Positions 25,550 to 33,787 of a stretch of DNA of 64,000 nucleotides are shown in pieces; within the stretch, counting starts at the first letter, position 1; each line of letters opens with the position of its first letter. Source of the stretch: Clostridium sp. DL-VIII (GTDB taxonomy: Bacteria > Bacillota > Clostridia > Clostridiales > Clostridiaceae); contig NZ_CM001240.1 in assembly GCF_000230835.1 (NCBI RefSeq), positions 5,296,779-5,360,778 of the forward strand, written 5' to 3'. A program made the translations under genes and the position numbers. Below the pieces are notes generated by a model. It saw only the letters and a list, made by a program, of their open reading frames with translations. It had not been told where the DNA came from and did no database searches.

Positions 25550-26659
25550 CTACACCTGTTTTATTATGTTAATTATACTATTAGCTATTTCATCTAGCGG
25601 AACTACAAAATCTACTTTTCCAGTTTCAAATGCAGCTTTTGGCATTCCATAAATCGTGCATGTTGATCTATCTTCTGATATCGTTATTCCACCACTATCT
25701 TTTATATTCTTTGTTCCTTCCGCACCATCTCTGCCCATTCCTGTTAAAATTGCAGATATTAAATTTCCCTTATAAACATTTATAGCAGAATCAAATAATT
25801 TATCTACAGCTGGCCTTACTCCCCAAATAGGCGGTTCTTCATTAAGGTGTATTAACTTGTCTAAGCCAACTGTCATATGTTTGCCACCTTTGGCTATGTA
25901 TATAGTATCACTTTTTATTTTCATACCTTCCGCTGCTTCAATTACATTCATATGACATAATTTATCCAGCCTTTCCGAAAACACTTTTGTGAATCCCTCT
26001 GGCATATGTTGAACTACAAAAACAGGAACTCCTAAATTCTTTGGAAATTTAGTTAGCACTTCTTGAAGCGCCCTTGGTCCTCCTGTAGATGCTCCTATAA
26101 CGACTGCCTCTATTTTTTTATTCTTAGGTATGGACACTGGTTTATTTATTTTTGAGTTGAAATTTTTTTCTATATTTATATTATTAGTAATAGAATCCTG
26201 TGCAACTTTATGTTTCACACTATTATCTATAGAATTAAACTTTTTCCTATATTTTGCAGCTGTAGTTATACTTTTTATCTGTTCAATCAAATTCTTTTGA
26301 ACTTTAATTATATCTAATGAAATACTTCCTGATGGTTTAGTTACGAAACTAATAGCACCATTATCTAAGCACTCTAAAGTCAATTCTGATCCTTCAGTAG
26401 TTGCACTGCTTATCATTATAACAGGATAATTTTTTCCTAATCTTTTTAATTCCTTAAGAGTTGCAAGTCCATCGAGGTCTCTCATATGTACGTCTAATGT
26501 GATAAGGTCTGGATTGTATTTATCTACCTTTTCAATTAGTTCTCTTCCATCTCTAAACTTTGCTATAACTTCAAACCTATTTTCCAGTTCTATCATGTCT
26601 GATATTGCTTTTCTCATAAAGGCTGAGTCATCAACAACGATAATTTTGACTTTATCCAC
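25550..26659 (-). CDS. cheB: Chemotaxis methylesterase/deamidase CheB
   Basis: A 369-residue receptor methylesterase and glutamine deamidase. The receiver domain has VDDSAF at 9-14 and the phosphoacceptor Asp56 in ITLDVHMRDLDG; the linker is about residues 125-185; the catalytic domain has the serine in IGASTGGPRAL, the histidine in QHMPEGFT and the aspartate in GMGRDGAEG. The start is GTG at 26659 with AAAGGTG upstream. Its gene lies 25 bp after cheD, so the two receptor-modifying enzymes are adjacent. Confidence 0.95.
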   Translation of the reverse strand: MDKVKIIVVDDSAFMRKAISDMIELENRFEVIAKFRDGRELIEKVDKYNPDLITLDVHMRDLDGLATLKELKRLGKNYPVIMISSATTEGSELTLECLDNGAISFVTKPSGSISLDIIKVQKNLIEQIKSITTAAKYRKKFNSIDNSVKHKVAQDSITNNINIEKNFNSKINKPVSIPKNKKIEAVVIGASTGGPRALQEVLTKFPKNLGVPVFVVQHMPEGFTKVFSERLDKLCHMNVIEAAEGMKIKSDTIYIAKGGKHMTVGLDKLIHLNEEPPIWGVRPAVDKLFDSAINVYKGNLISAILTGMGRDGAEGTKNIKDSGGITISEDRSTCTIYGMPKAAFETGKVDFVVPLDEIANSIINIIKQV

Positions 26660-26684
26660 CTAATCACACCTTTCCTTCTAAAAT

Positions 26685-27173
26685 TTATAATTCTATAATT
26701 CCATTCCCTACAACTTTAAGTACTACTTTTCCATCACTTGCATAAAGAACCATAGTCCTTCCTTTATTTCCACCAGTTTCTTCTGCAATTATTGGAATTG
26801 CTTCATCTTTCAATGTTTTCTTTACTGCATCACTGTTTCTTTTCCCAATATCACTTATTATGCTCTTATCAGAGAAATTAAACATCGATGCTCCTCCAGC
26901 AATCTTTGCTGTAAGGTTTCTCTTTCTACATCCCTGCTTCTCCATTTTTTCAATTAATATTGGAATAGCTAAATCTGCAAACTTCATGGGGTTTGTATTA
27001 CTTTTAAATTGAGTACTATCTGGAAGCATTATGTGTGCTAATCCTGCAACCTTAAGTGCTTTATCATATAAGGCAATTCCTATACAGGATCCTAAGCCTA
27101 TCGTCATTATGACTCCCGGATCTAGCACTAAATTCAAATCAGCTATTCCAACTTTTATCTCTGCACTTACCAT
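26685..27173 (-). CDS. cheD: Chemoreceptor glutamine deamidase CheD
   Basis: A 162-residue deamidase that converts receptor glutamines to glutamates and also stimulates CheC. Catalytic Cys30 lies in TIGLGSCIGIALYD and His47 in AGLAHIMLPDS; a KIAGGASMFNF strand follows near residue 88. ATG at 27173 is preceded by GGGGGTAAAA. It sits between cheW copy 2 and cheB (gaps of 9 and 25 bp). With CheC, FliY, CheB and CheR, this gives the Bacillus/Thermotoga-type adaptation set. Confidence 0.93.
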   Translation of the reverse strand: MVSAEIKVGIADLNLVLDPGVIMTIGLGSCIGIALYDKALKVAGLAHIMLPDSTQFKSNTNPMKFADLAIPILIEKMEKQGCRKRNLTAKIAGGASMFNFSDKSIISDIGKRNSDAVKKTLKDEAIPIIAEETGGNKGRTMVLYASDGKVVLKVVGNGIIEL

Positions 27174-27182
27174 TTTTACCCC

Positions 27183-27632
27183 CTAAAAAATATTCCCCTC
27201 ATCCTCTAAGGATAATATTTTCTCTAAATCTAATAAAATTACTATGTTATTTTCTAGTTTTATTAACCCTGAAATATACTTTTTATCTATTGTTGCTGTT
27301 ATCGGTGGTGCTTCCTCCATTAGTTCACTATCAATATCCCTTACCTCATAAACATTTTCCACAATAATTCCAAACTTATTTTCTTCTCTTTTTATAACTA
27401 TAATTTTTCTTTCTTCGCTTTCCTTATCTTCACCAAACTTAAATTTTTTTGATAAGCTTATTATTGGAAGAATTTTTTGTTCATAGTTTATCACACCTTT
27501 TACAAAGGATGGTGCATCAGGAAGAATAGTTGGTTCTTGATATCCAAGTATTCTTTCTACCTCCCTTATATCAGTTGCATAATGTTCTCCATTCAATCCA
27601 AATATCAACATTTTAATCTCATTGCTTGCCAT
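27183..27632 (-). CDS. Chemotaxis coupling protein CheW (copy 2)
   Basis: A 149-residue CheW-like adaptor with IKMLIFGLNGEHYATDIREVERIL at residues 6-29, PSFVKGVINYEQKILPIISLSKKF, and a KYISGLIKLENNIVILLDLEKILS C-terminus. The usual NLRG turn is replaced by NYEQ, a pattern seen in divergent CheW or CheV-like coupling proteins, so its partners may differ from those of copy 1. ATG at 27632 follows GGAGGCTTAGATA. It is the second gene of the operon, 12 bp after the DUF342 gene. Confidence 0.85.
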   Translation of the reverse strand: MASNEIKMLIFGLNGEHYATDIREVERILGYQEPTILPDAPSFVKGVINYEQKILPIISLSKKFKFGEDKESEERKIIVIKREENKFGIIVENVYEVRDIDSELMEEAPPITATIDKKYISGLIKLENNIVILLDLEKILSLEDEGNIF

Positions 27633-27644
27633 TATCTAAGCCTC

Positions 27645-29594
27645 CTATAAAACAAATTTGTCAATTATTATATCTCCACTTTTATCTAGATATACTTCTA
27701 CATTCTTAGATGAAACTTCTAACATTTTTTGCTTTTCACCAAAACAAAAAATTGTATTATTATAAGCTATATCAGCCTTAATACGACCATTCTTAGGAAC
27801 TTTTAACATAGTATTAACTCCGGCTACGCTGCCTACTGACTTTAATATTATTTCAGTACCAGCACTTAGTACACCGCCTCTACAGGCAGACTTTTCACCA
27901 GTAAACTCTATCTTATTTAAAGCTGTTATGTTAGATGTATATTGTCCCTTTCCTGTAACATAAATGCTTCCTGAAGCTTCTATGGTAGCCCCTTGAGCAT
28001 ATGCAAAATAAATATCAGTAGGAATTACTATTAATGTCTCTATTTCCTCAATTTCCTCCTGCAATATTTCTTGTAAATTAGTTAATTCTCTAAAGTCTTT
28101 TATTTTTAATGGTCCAAGGCCTAATAATTTATTTATTATAAATGTCGTTAGATCACTATGTTGAACTCCTTCAGACATATTATAATTTAAAATACTTCGC
28201 GATAACTTGGGTAATGATTTAAACTTATTTTCTATTAATATTTTAATTATTTCACCATCTTGCTTTTGCCCTAACAGATTATTTGCTTTCACTTGTTCAG
28301 TGGAAGCACTTAAATCATTTAAAACATCATTTAAGTTTACCAAATTATCTAAATATTGCTTTCTTTCAACATTTTCACTGCCTGCAGTTACAGTTGAATT
28401 CAATATGTTTCCATTTATAATAATTTCTCCTGAAGATTTAACTTTTGCTGATTCCACATTCTTTCCAACATGAAGTTCATTTCCCACCTTAACTTCCATT
28501 GCTTCGCAAACATTTCCAACTATCTCAACATCTCCAACAAAGTCTATATTTCCACTTTTTAAATCAACTTGATCAACTTTGTATAGCTTGTTTACAACAA
28601 ATGTGTTAGCTCTATATGCCGGTTTACCTTCCTCAGTCGCTATAACATTATTATTTTCAAGTTTACATCCCTCACCAATCTTTATAACAACCCGCTTAGC
28701 AGTTTTTCGTTTTACTGGTGCTCCAAATATATTTTGTCCATCATTTCCAGGTATTCCAGGCACTATTTTACCTATAATGTCTCCTATGTTTGCATTAGCA
28801 ATTAAAAATCTATTTCTATAATCGACTCTTTCGTCTGAGTCCTCGTAATCTATTACTTCTTCTAATTCTTTAAATAAGACTTGAATTTCATCTGAAATAT
28901 CATCTTTAGCAGGCAATCCTCTGGCTATTAATACATTATCAGCTCCATATTCACTGCATATTGCCTCTAATTTCTCTTCAATAATTCCAAATCGAATACC
29001 TTTACTGTTTATTAATTCTCTTATTTCTGCCATTGTATATTTAGGTGGATATTTGTCACTATTTTTTTTCTTTGAAAGAACTAAATTCTTATGATATCCG
29101 TGATCTATCAATTCATACGAATGGGATGGAATATACTTTATTGTTATATATGCTTCCATTTTATCATTCGTAATCGATATATCAATATTTCTTATTGGTT
29201 CAATTTCTTCAAATTTATATTCTACTGTATCTTCTACTGTAACTGGAGTTATTCCATTAACTTCCTGTCCATTAATTAATAATATCATGCCTGGGCATGG
29301 CTTTATTGTAATAATTTCATCTTTATTTTCAGACTCTGTTACTATTATTTTTCCATTTTCTACTTTTGCTCCAAAAGGCTCTGTTTCCTCTTCTACTTCT
29401 GTAATTATCCCTTTTTCCCCAATATCTATTTTATTTTCTTCTTCATTTATTACTTCTATTTCAACCACTTTTTTAAAAAATTTTCTTTCCTCTTTAGTTA
29501 CCCTATACTTTAAGCTATCCTTAGAAATATTCAACTCAGCACATGCCTTTTCAACGCAATTTTCCAAAGATGTTGCAGAAAATTTCAACCCCAT
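27645..29594 (-). CDS. FapA/DUF342-family protein
   Basis: A 649-residue cytoplasmic protein. The first 50 residues resemble the Jag-N/KhpB-N domain (SLENCVEKACAELNISKDSL), followed by a central DUF342 beta-helix-like region with repeated Gly/Val/Ile-rich hexads (about 300-420), a coiled-coil segment near 430-530 and a further beta-helical C-terminus. FapA-type proteins are often encoded with motility genes; their function is unsettled. ATG at 29594 follows GGAGGAGATATTT; the frame extends 48 bp further only through the ribosome site. It is the first gene of the chemotaxis operon, so transcription of that operon begins just upstream. Confidence 0.8.
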   Translation of the reverse strand: MGLKFSATSLENCVEKACAELNISKDSLKYRVTKEERKFFKKVVEIEVINEEENKIDIGEKGIITEVEEETEPFGAKVENGKIIVTESENKDEIITIKPCPGMILLINGQEVNGITPVTVEDTVEYKFEEIEPIRNIDISITNDKMEAYITIKYIPSHSYELIDHGYHKNLVLSKKKNSDKYPPKYTMAEIRELINSKGIRFGIIEEKLEAICSEYGADNVLIARGLPAKDDISDEIQVLFKELEEVIDYEDSDERVDYRNRFLIANANIGDIIGKIVPGIPGNDGQNIFGAPVKRKTAKRVVIKIGEGCKLENNNVIATEEGKPAYRANTFVVNKLYKVDQVDLKSGNIDFVGDVEIVGNVCEAMEVKVGNELHVGKNVESAKVKSSGEIIINGNILNSTVTAGSENVERKQYLDNLVNLNDVLNDLSASTEQVKANNLLGQKQDGEIIKILIENKFKSLPKLSRSILNYNMSEGVQHSDLTTFIINKLLGLGPLKIKDFRELTNLQEILQEEIEEIETLIVIPTDIYFAYAQGATIEASGSIYVTGKGQYTSNITALNKIEFTGEKSACRGGVLSAGTEIILKSVGSVAGVNTMLKVPKNGRIKADIAYNNTIFCFGEKQKMLEVSSKNVEVYLDKSGDIIIDKFVL

Positions 29595-29627
29595 AAATAT
29601 CTCCTCCATAAAAATGCTTCTTGTCTT

Positions 29628-29636
29628 AGTATACCA
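29628..29636 (-). promoter_or_regulatory. Candidate promoter of the chemotaxis operon
   Basis: An extended -10 sequence TG-G-TATACT (29636-29628) lies 34 bp upstream of the DUF342 start. The -35 region is AT-rich without a clear hexamer, which extended -10 promoters tolerate. Confidence 0.45.
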
Positions 29637-29678
29637 CAGCATAATTTATTTTTATATCCATTATTTATATTAATCAAT

Positions 29679-29706
29679 ATTATTTTACAGTATTATGTAA
29701 AATAAT
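29679..29706 (-). terminator. Hairpin after the class IV aminotransferase
   Basis: A perfect 10-bp AT-rich stem, ATTATTTTAC with GTAAAATAAT, 8 bp after the aminotransferase stop and before the chemotaxis promoter. It lacks a run of T, so termination is uncertain. Confidence 0.4.
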
Positions 29707-29713
29707 TCATTTT

Positions 29714-30448
29714 CTAACAATTTCTAATATATGCATGAATCTTATCATCATATTCCTTCATAAGCTTTCTAATAATATCATTATTAGGATTTAAATTAAT
29801 ATCATTTACTTTTCTAATCGGTAGAACTTTAGGTGATGTTCCTGAAATAAACATCCCATCTAATTTATTGATATCCAAATATTTATACTCTACTTCCTCT
29901 ACTTGAATTTGTATTTTTTTTGCTATTCCTATTATCTCTCCTCTGGTAACACCCGGTAATACAGCTTTTACTGGCGAAGTCAAAATTATATTATCCTTAA
30001 CCATAAATATGTTTGATCTGCTTCCTTCAGTTATATATCCGTTTTTATCAACTAATATAGCCTCATACACTTGCTTATCTCTTATCTCTTTGTTTACCTT
30101 TTCTCTGAAATTATCATTAATTATCTTTGCATTTGGATTCTCTCTCTCTCCAAAATATAAAATTGTTTCAACTCCATTTTCATACATTTCTTTAGATGGA
30201 TATGAGTGCTCTACAAAAAATACATTTAATGCTTTTTCATTAACTCCATAAGTTATCTTAATATTTCCATTGTCCTTATTCTCATTTTTTATTAATAATT
30301 TAATTCTATCGCTAATTTTTTCATAGGTTAATGTAAATTCCTCATTTATTAATTTAAATGAATTTTCCATCCTTTTTAGATGATTTTCCAAAAAAATTGG
30401 TTTCCCATCCATCACTCTTAACACCTCATATATTATTTTATCAGCCAC
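29714..30448 (-). CDS. Class IV aminotransferase (BCAT/DAAT/ADC-lyase type)
   Basis: A 244-residue fold-type IV PLP enzyme, shorter than typical branched-chain aminotransferases (about 300) and close in size to D-amino acid aminotransferase or aminodeoxychorismate lyase. Visible are the N-terminal RVMDGKPIFLENHLKRMENS, YEAILVDKNGYITEGSRSNIFMV with the conserved EG-S-N motif, and LPGVTRGEI near residue 170. The PLP lysine should lie in the DKQVYEAIL neighbourhood. The start is GTG at 30448 behind AAAGGGTGATAAATT. It follows the HAD gene by 15 bp. The exact substrate cannot be decided without a specific active-site comparison. Confidence 0.75.
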   Translation of the reverse strand: MADKIIYEVLRVMDGKPIFLENHLKRMENSFKLINEEFTLTYEKISDRIKLLIKNENKDNGNIKITYGVNEKALNVFFVEHSYPSKEMYENGVETILYFGERENPNAKIINDNFREKVNKEIRDKQVYEAILVDKNGYITEGSRSNIFMVKDNIILTSPVKAVLPGVTRGEIIGIAKKIQIQVEEVEYKYLDINKLDGMFISGTSPKVLPIRKVNDINLNPNNDIIRKLMKEYDDKIHAYIRNC

Positions 30449-30463
30449 AATTTATCACCCTTT

Positions 30464-31102
30464 CTATTTCCATTTTAATATTTCTATATCATGACTTTTC
30501 TTGTAATTTATCAAATAAGGTTTTCCAACTAAATCTAATAAAGGTTTATCAGATAAGGAATCTGAGAACATATATGATTCTTTGAAATCAACTTCTATTT
30601 TTTCATTCTTAATTACTTCCTGAAGCCTTCTTACTTTTTCCTCACCTTTGCAGTTCTCTCCATCCATTTTTCTTACAAAAGTTCCGTTATCAAAACTAAA
30701 TTTGGTTCCTATTATTTTATCTACCTCTTTTATATTATAAAACTCATTTATATAAAACTCAGGAGATGCAGATATTAAATATACTTCATACCCTTCTTTC
30801 TTGAGCCTTTTCATCATCTTAAGTGCATCTTCATACAGTATTGTACTTAATTTCTCATGATAAAATTTTTTTACTAGGACCGCCAAGTCTTGTTCATTTA
30901 TCCCATCAATAAATTTCAAAAACGTTTCTTTTACCTTTTTCTCATCATATACTTTAAGCCCATACATCATCCCACAATATATAGCCCTTGGTAAAAAGCG
31001 AATATTGCTTTTATCATTTTTTATTACATATTTAAATAGTTCCATTAATGTTTCTTTTTTTGTAATAGTATAATCTATATCAAATATAGCAAGTTTCTTC
31101 AA
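30464..31102 (-). CDS. HAD-IB family phosphatase
   Basis: A 212-residue HAD-superfamily hydrolase of the phosphoserine-phosphatase-like IB type. The nucleophile and general acid are Asp8 and Asp10 in AIFDIDYTIT; motif II is LISASPEFY; motif IV is YMFSDSLSDKPLLDLVG, with two Asp residues that bind Mg. A helical cap (about 20-80) is present. The start is TTG at 31102 with AAGGTG upstream. It is encoded just before a class IV aminotransferase. The substrate is unknown; phosphoserine or a phospholipid head group are typical for this group. Confidence 0.8.
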   Translation of the reverse strand: MKKLAIFDIDYTITKKETLMELFKYVIKNDKSNIRFLPRAIYCGMMYGLKVYDEKKVKETFLKFIDGINEQDLAVLVKKFYHEKLSTILYEDALKMMKRLKKEGYEVYLISASPEFYINEFYNIKEVDKIIGTKFSFDNGTFVRKMDGENCKGEEKVRRLQEVIKNEKIEVDFKESYMFSDSLSDKPLLDLVGKPYLINYKKSHDIEILKWK

Positions 31103-31143
31103 AATTGATTGTCACCTTCTTACTTTTTTCATTTAAATCATTT

Positions 31144-31217
31144 AATGGTAGGCAATTCCATTTATAGTCTACTACCCCCGTACTCGAGAACGCTATAAAT
31201 GAATTCAACCTACCATT
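31144..31217. other. Long imperfect intergenic hairpin, unexplained
   Basis: AATGGTAGG (31144-31152) pairs with CCTACCATT (31209-31217), then AATTC pairs with GAATT and CATTTATAG with CTATAAATG, leaving a 25-nt loop containing CTCGAG and a run of five C (G on the minus strand). No U-tract follows on either strand, so it does not look like a normal terminator. It lies between the aminotransferase at 31262 and the HAD gene; it could be a structured RNA leader or a repeat. Confidence 0.6.
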
Positions 31218-31261
31218 TCCAAGTAAAATCTTCACTCATTTTATGAAACATATATATTATA

Positions 31262-32455
31262 TTATTTTATTTTGCTTAAAAATGTTGAAATTCTATCTAT
31301 CCCATTTTCTATTATATTTACAGATGTTGCATAGGATAATCTTATATAGTCATCTAATCCAAATCCAGCTCCCGGTATTACAGCAACTTTCTCTTCTTCC
31401 AATAATACCTTTGCAAAATCTACAGAATTATTTATTTCTTGACCTTTAAAAGTAGTATTTAAATATGCAGATATATTTACCATTATATAAAATGCACCAC
31501 TAGGTTTTATTATTGTTATTTCATTCAATTTTTCTAATTTCGCTATCATGAAATTTCTTCTATTCTCAAATTCTTTCACCATGTTATTTAAATCTTCCAC
31601 TGGTCCGTTTAATGCTTCTATTGCGGCATATTGTGCTATTGTATTTACATTCGATGTCATATGGCTTTGAATACTAGTCATGAGTTTAGTTATTTTTTCA
31701 CTAGCTGCCACATAACCCAGTCTCCAGCCTGTCATTGAATATGTCTTTGACACACCATTTATCACTAATGTTCTATTATATGCATCTTCATTTAATGATG
31801 CGATACTTATATGCTTTTCGTCATCATAGATTAATTTTTCATAGATCTCATCTGATATAATTATTAAATTATGTTCTTTAGCAAAGTTCGCTATTTCAAG
31901 TAATTCTTCTTTATGATAAATAGTTCCTGTTGGATTATTAGGACTATTTATTAAGATTACTTTTGTTTTATCTGTTGTGGCTCTTTCCAAATCAGATATT
32001 GTATACTTATAATTATTTTCTTTTGACGTTTCTACAAATACTGGTACTCCATCAGCTAATTTCACTAATTCTGGATAACTAACCCAATAAGGAACCGGAA
32101 TCAGTACTTCATCACCCGGATTTAAAACAGCCATAAAAGCATTAGCTAAACATTGCTTAGCACCTGTTGAAATAGTTATTTGACTAGGCTTATATTCCAA
32201 GTTGTTGTCATCTTTAAATTTATTACATATGGTATTCTTTAATTCTAATAATCCTCCTGCCGGAGTATATTTGGTCTTTCCATCATGCATTGCTTTAATA
32301 GCTGCCTTAATTATATTTTCTGGTGTATTAAAATCTGGCTCCCCAGCCCCAAAACTTACTACATCAACACCTTGGCTCTTTAATTCATTAGCTTTTGCTG
32401 TAATTGCCAAAGTAATCGATGGATTGATATTCCCCGCTTTTTTAGATAATTGCAT
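31262..32455 (-). CDS. Aspartate-type (class I/II) aminotransferase
   Basis: A 397-residue fold-type I PLP enzyme. The Schiff-base lysine is Lys237 in INGVSKTYSMTGWRLGY; Asp202 in SDEIYE contacts the PLP nitrogen; SPNNPTG at 171-177 holds the conserved Asn; and a C-terminal Arg in DYIRLSYA binds the substrate carboxylate. This arrangement matches aspartate aminotransferase AspB/AspC and related aromatic aminotransferases. The frame extends to a TTG at 32470 that is part of the GGAGGG site, so ATG at 32455 is the start. It appears monocistronic, with AT-rich DNA and a repeat upstream. Confidence 0.88.
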   Translation of the reverse strand: MQLSKKAGNINPSITLAITAKANELKSQGVDVVSFGAGEPDFNTPENIIKAAIKAMHDGKTKYTPAGGLLELKNTICNKFKDDNNLEYKPSQITISTGAKQCLANAFMAVLNPGDEVLIPVPYWVSYPELVKLADGVPVFVETSKENNYKYTISDLERATTDKTKVILINSPNNPTGTIYHKEELLEIANFAKEHNLIIISDEIYEKLIYDDEKHISIASLNEDAYNRTLVINGVSKTYSMTGWRLGYVAASEKITKLMTSIQSHMTSNVNTIAQYAAIEALNGPVEDLNNMVKEFENRRNFMIAKLEKLNEITIIKPSGAFYIMVNISAYLNTTFKGQEINNSVDFAKVLLEEEKVAVIPGAGFGLDDYIRLSYATSVNIIENGIDRISTFLSKIK

Positions 32456-32740
32456 TGCTTTTCCCTCCAAGTTCAGGCATAAAAATAACTCATTAAAAAT
32501 GCATATAATTCATAACTTATAATTGTTTAATATCCTCTAAAAACTATAAGCAATAAATTAAATTCTTTATTTATCTATATAAAATTACTTTAGTGTTTCT
32601 TTATTGTAATTCAGATTTATAACTATTACGAAGCATTTTAACTTATCATTTATTATACATGCCTTAAATTCAATTATACATTCTTGTCACATACTAAAAA
32701 TATATCATTAATATATATAATTGTAAACAATATGAAACAT
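32456..32740. other. Upstream region of the aspartate aminotransferase gene
   Basis: 285 bp of AT-rich DNA with no ORF of note. A fragment of the AACTT/TTATAATT-type repeat is at 32495-32525. A TATAAT at 32657-32652 on the minus strand could be the promoter -10, without a clear -35. Confidence 0.3.
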
Positions 32741-32890
32741 AAGGCATAATCAGCAAAGAACAAGTCCACCTGTCAACATACCTTCCATGAATGACTCTCG
32801 ATTCCCTATGATGACACTTTTACTCATTGCCTAATGAAAAATATTCATGGAAGCTTTGAGCTTTGGACTTATTATTTTATTTAATATGCC
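32741..32890. repeat. GTCCA palindromic element, copy 1
   Basis: A 150-bp imperfect palindrome with ends GGCATA...TATGCC and inner arms AACAAGTCCA (32759-32768) and TGGACTTATT (32865-32874). Its core read on the minus strand, including ATTTTTCATTAGGCAAT and GTGTCATCATAGGG, matches the core of the element at 62455. No coding potential; probably a miniature mobile element or a structured RNA. Confidence 0.65.
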
Positions 32891-32926
32891 AAAAGACTTT
32901 AGTAATAAATTACCAAAGTCTTTTTA
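32890..32926 (-). terminator. Terminator after the DUF1292 gene
   Basis: AAAAGACTTTAGTAA pairs with TTACCAAAGTCTTTT around a 4-nt loop (one mismatch), 8 bp after the DUF1292 stop and followed by T residues on the minus strand. It directly abuts the palindromic element. Confidence 0.75.
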
Positions 32927-32933
32927 ATTATAT

Positions 32934-33281
32934 TTATTCTTCGCCTACTAATTCATCTTGATAGTAAGCAGATACTCTATCAAATTCCTCTTCATCTGGA
33001 ACTACAAGTTCTTCTCCATCTAATCTAAAAAGATAAACTGAATCTTCTTCTGGATTTTGAGCTAAGTAGTACGAGTTATTTTCGTATTCAAATTCATCGA
33101 TTATTGGGCATGTAACTACATTTCCATTTTCATCTTCTAAATCTATAACGAAGTTTTCATCTTCATCATTGCATCCACATTCGCACTCATGATCGTGGTC
33201 ATGGTCATTTCCGCAATTACATTCATGTCCTTCATCGTGATTATGTCCACCACATCCGCATTTTTCTAAATCTTTTTCCAT
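32934..33281 (-). CDS. DUF1292 protein with a His/Cys-rich N-terminus
   Basis: A 115-residue acidic protein. Residues 43-115 are a DUF1292 domain (FVIDLEDENGNVVTCPIIDEFEYENNSYY...). The first 40 residues are an unusual His/Cys/Asp segment: Cys at 8, 10, 21, 23, 33, 35 and 37, interleaved with a run of alternating His and Asp, a composition typical of metal-binding tails. The function of DUF1292 is unknown; the tail suggests zinc, nickel or copper binding (inference). ATG at 33281 follows AGAGGAGGTTTAAGA. Monocistronic, with its own terminator. Confidence 0.85.
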   Translation of the reverse strand: MEKDLEKCGCGGHNHDEGHECNCGNDHDHDHECECGCNDEDENFVIDLEDENGNVVTCPIIDEFEYENNSYYLAQNPEEDSVYLFRLDGEELVVPDEEEFDRVSAYYQDELVGEE

Positions 33282-33696
33282 TCTTAAACCTCCTCTTGGT
33301 TATATACATCAAAAATAGCTGCTTTGTAAATTTATATCTACTGTTACAGTACTACATTAGTAATTTTCAAATTTTTAAAGTATCATACCACAAAATATGT
33401 ACTTCTATGCAGTAATTATTTTTGATAATATCTTAATTAATTTTACCCTTTATTCACATAAATTAAAACCCTAAAATAAAAATATTTTTTTAAATCTATG
33501 TTAAAGCTAACACTTTTAAAAGTATAGTTTACAATTATAGATAGAATTATTTCTATATTTTTTAAAATTTCGTTTTTTATTCCAAAGAGCTGTAAGCTTT
33601 TTCTCTAAATTATCCATCATCAATTATCAGTTGCTATCTTTCCTTGTTTTCAGAACTCATCTACAGTTTTATCAAGCTCTAACTTATTTAAAGAAT
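33282..33696. other. AT-rich region between PFOR and the DUF1292 gene
   Basis: No ORF. A perfect 13-bp palindrome TACTGTTACAGTA lies at 33339-33351 next to TTTATA (minus-strand TATAAA, 33336-33331), a possible operator/promoter for the DUF1292 gene. A short TATCAATTATCAGTTG-type repeat fragment is near 33610. Nothing else is visible. Confidence 0.4.
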
Positions 33697-33747
33697 AAAA
33701 AAAGAAGCCACTATATTTATAGAAATCTTCTATAAATAAGCAGCTTC
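33697..33747 (-). terminator. Terminator of the PFOR gene
   Basis: GAAGCTGCTTATTTATAGAA pairs with TTCTATAAATATAGTGGCTTC around a 3-nt loop (minus strand), followed by a run of seven T. A strong rho-independent terminator 40 bp after the PFOR stop. Confidence 0.85.
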
Positions 33748-33787
33748 TCTTTTTCGCGCAAATTTAGTTATCTAATTATTTTAAATA

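Noticed and set aside
31144..31217. Simple rho-independent terminator
   Set aside because: The stem is not followed by a T run on either strand and the loop is 25 nt, so it is reported as an unexplained hairpin instead.
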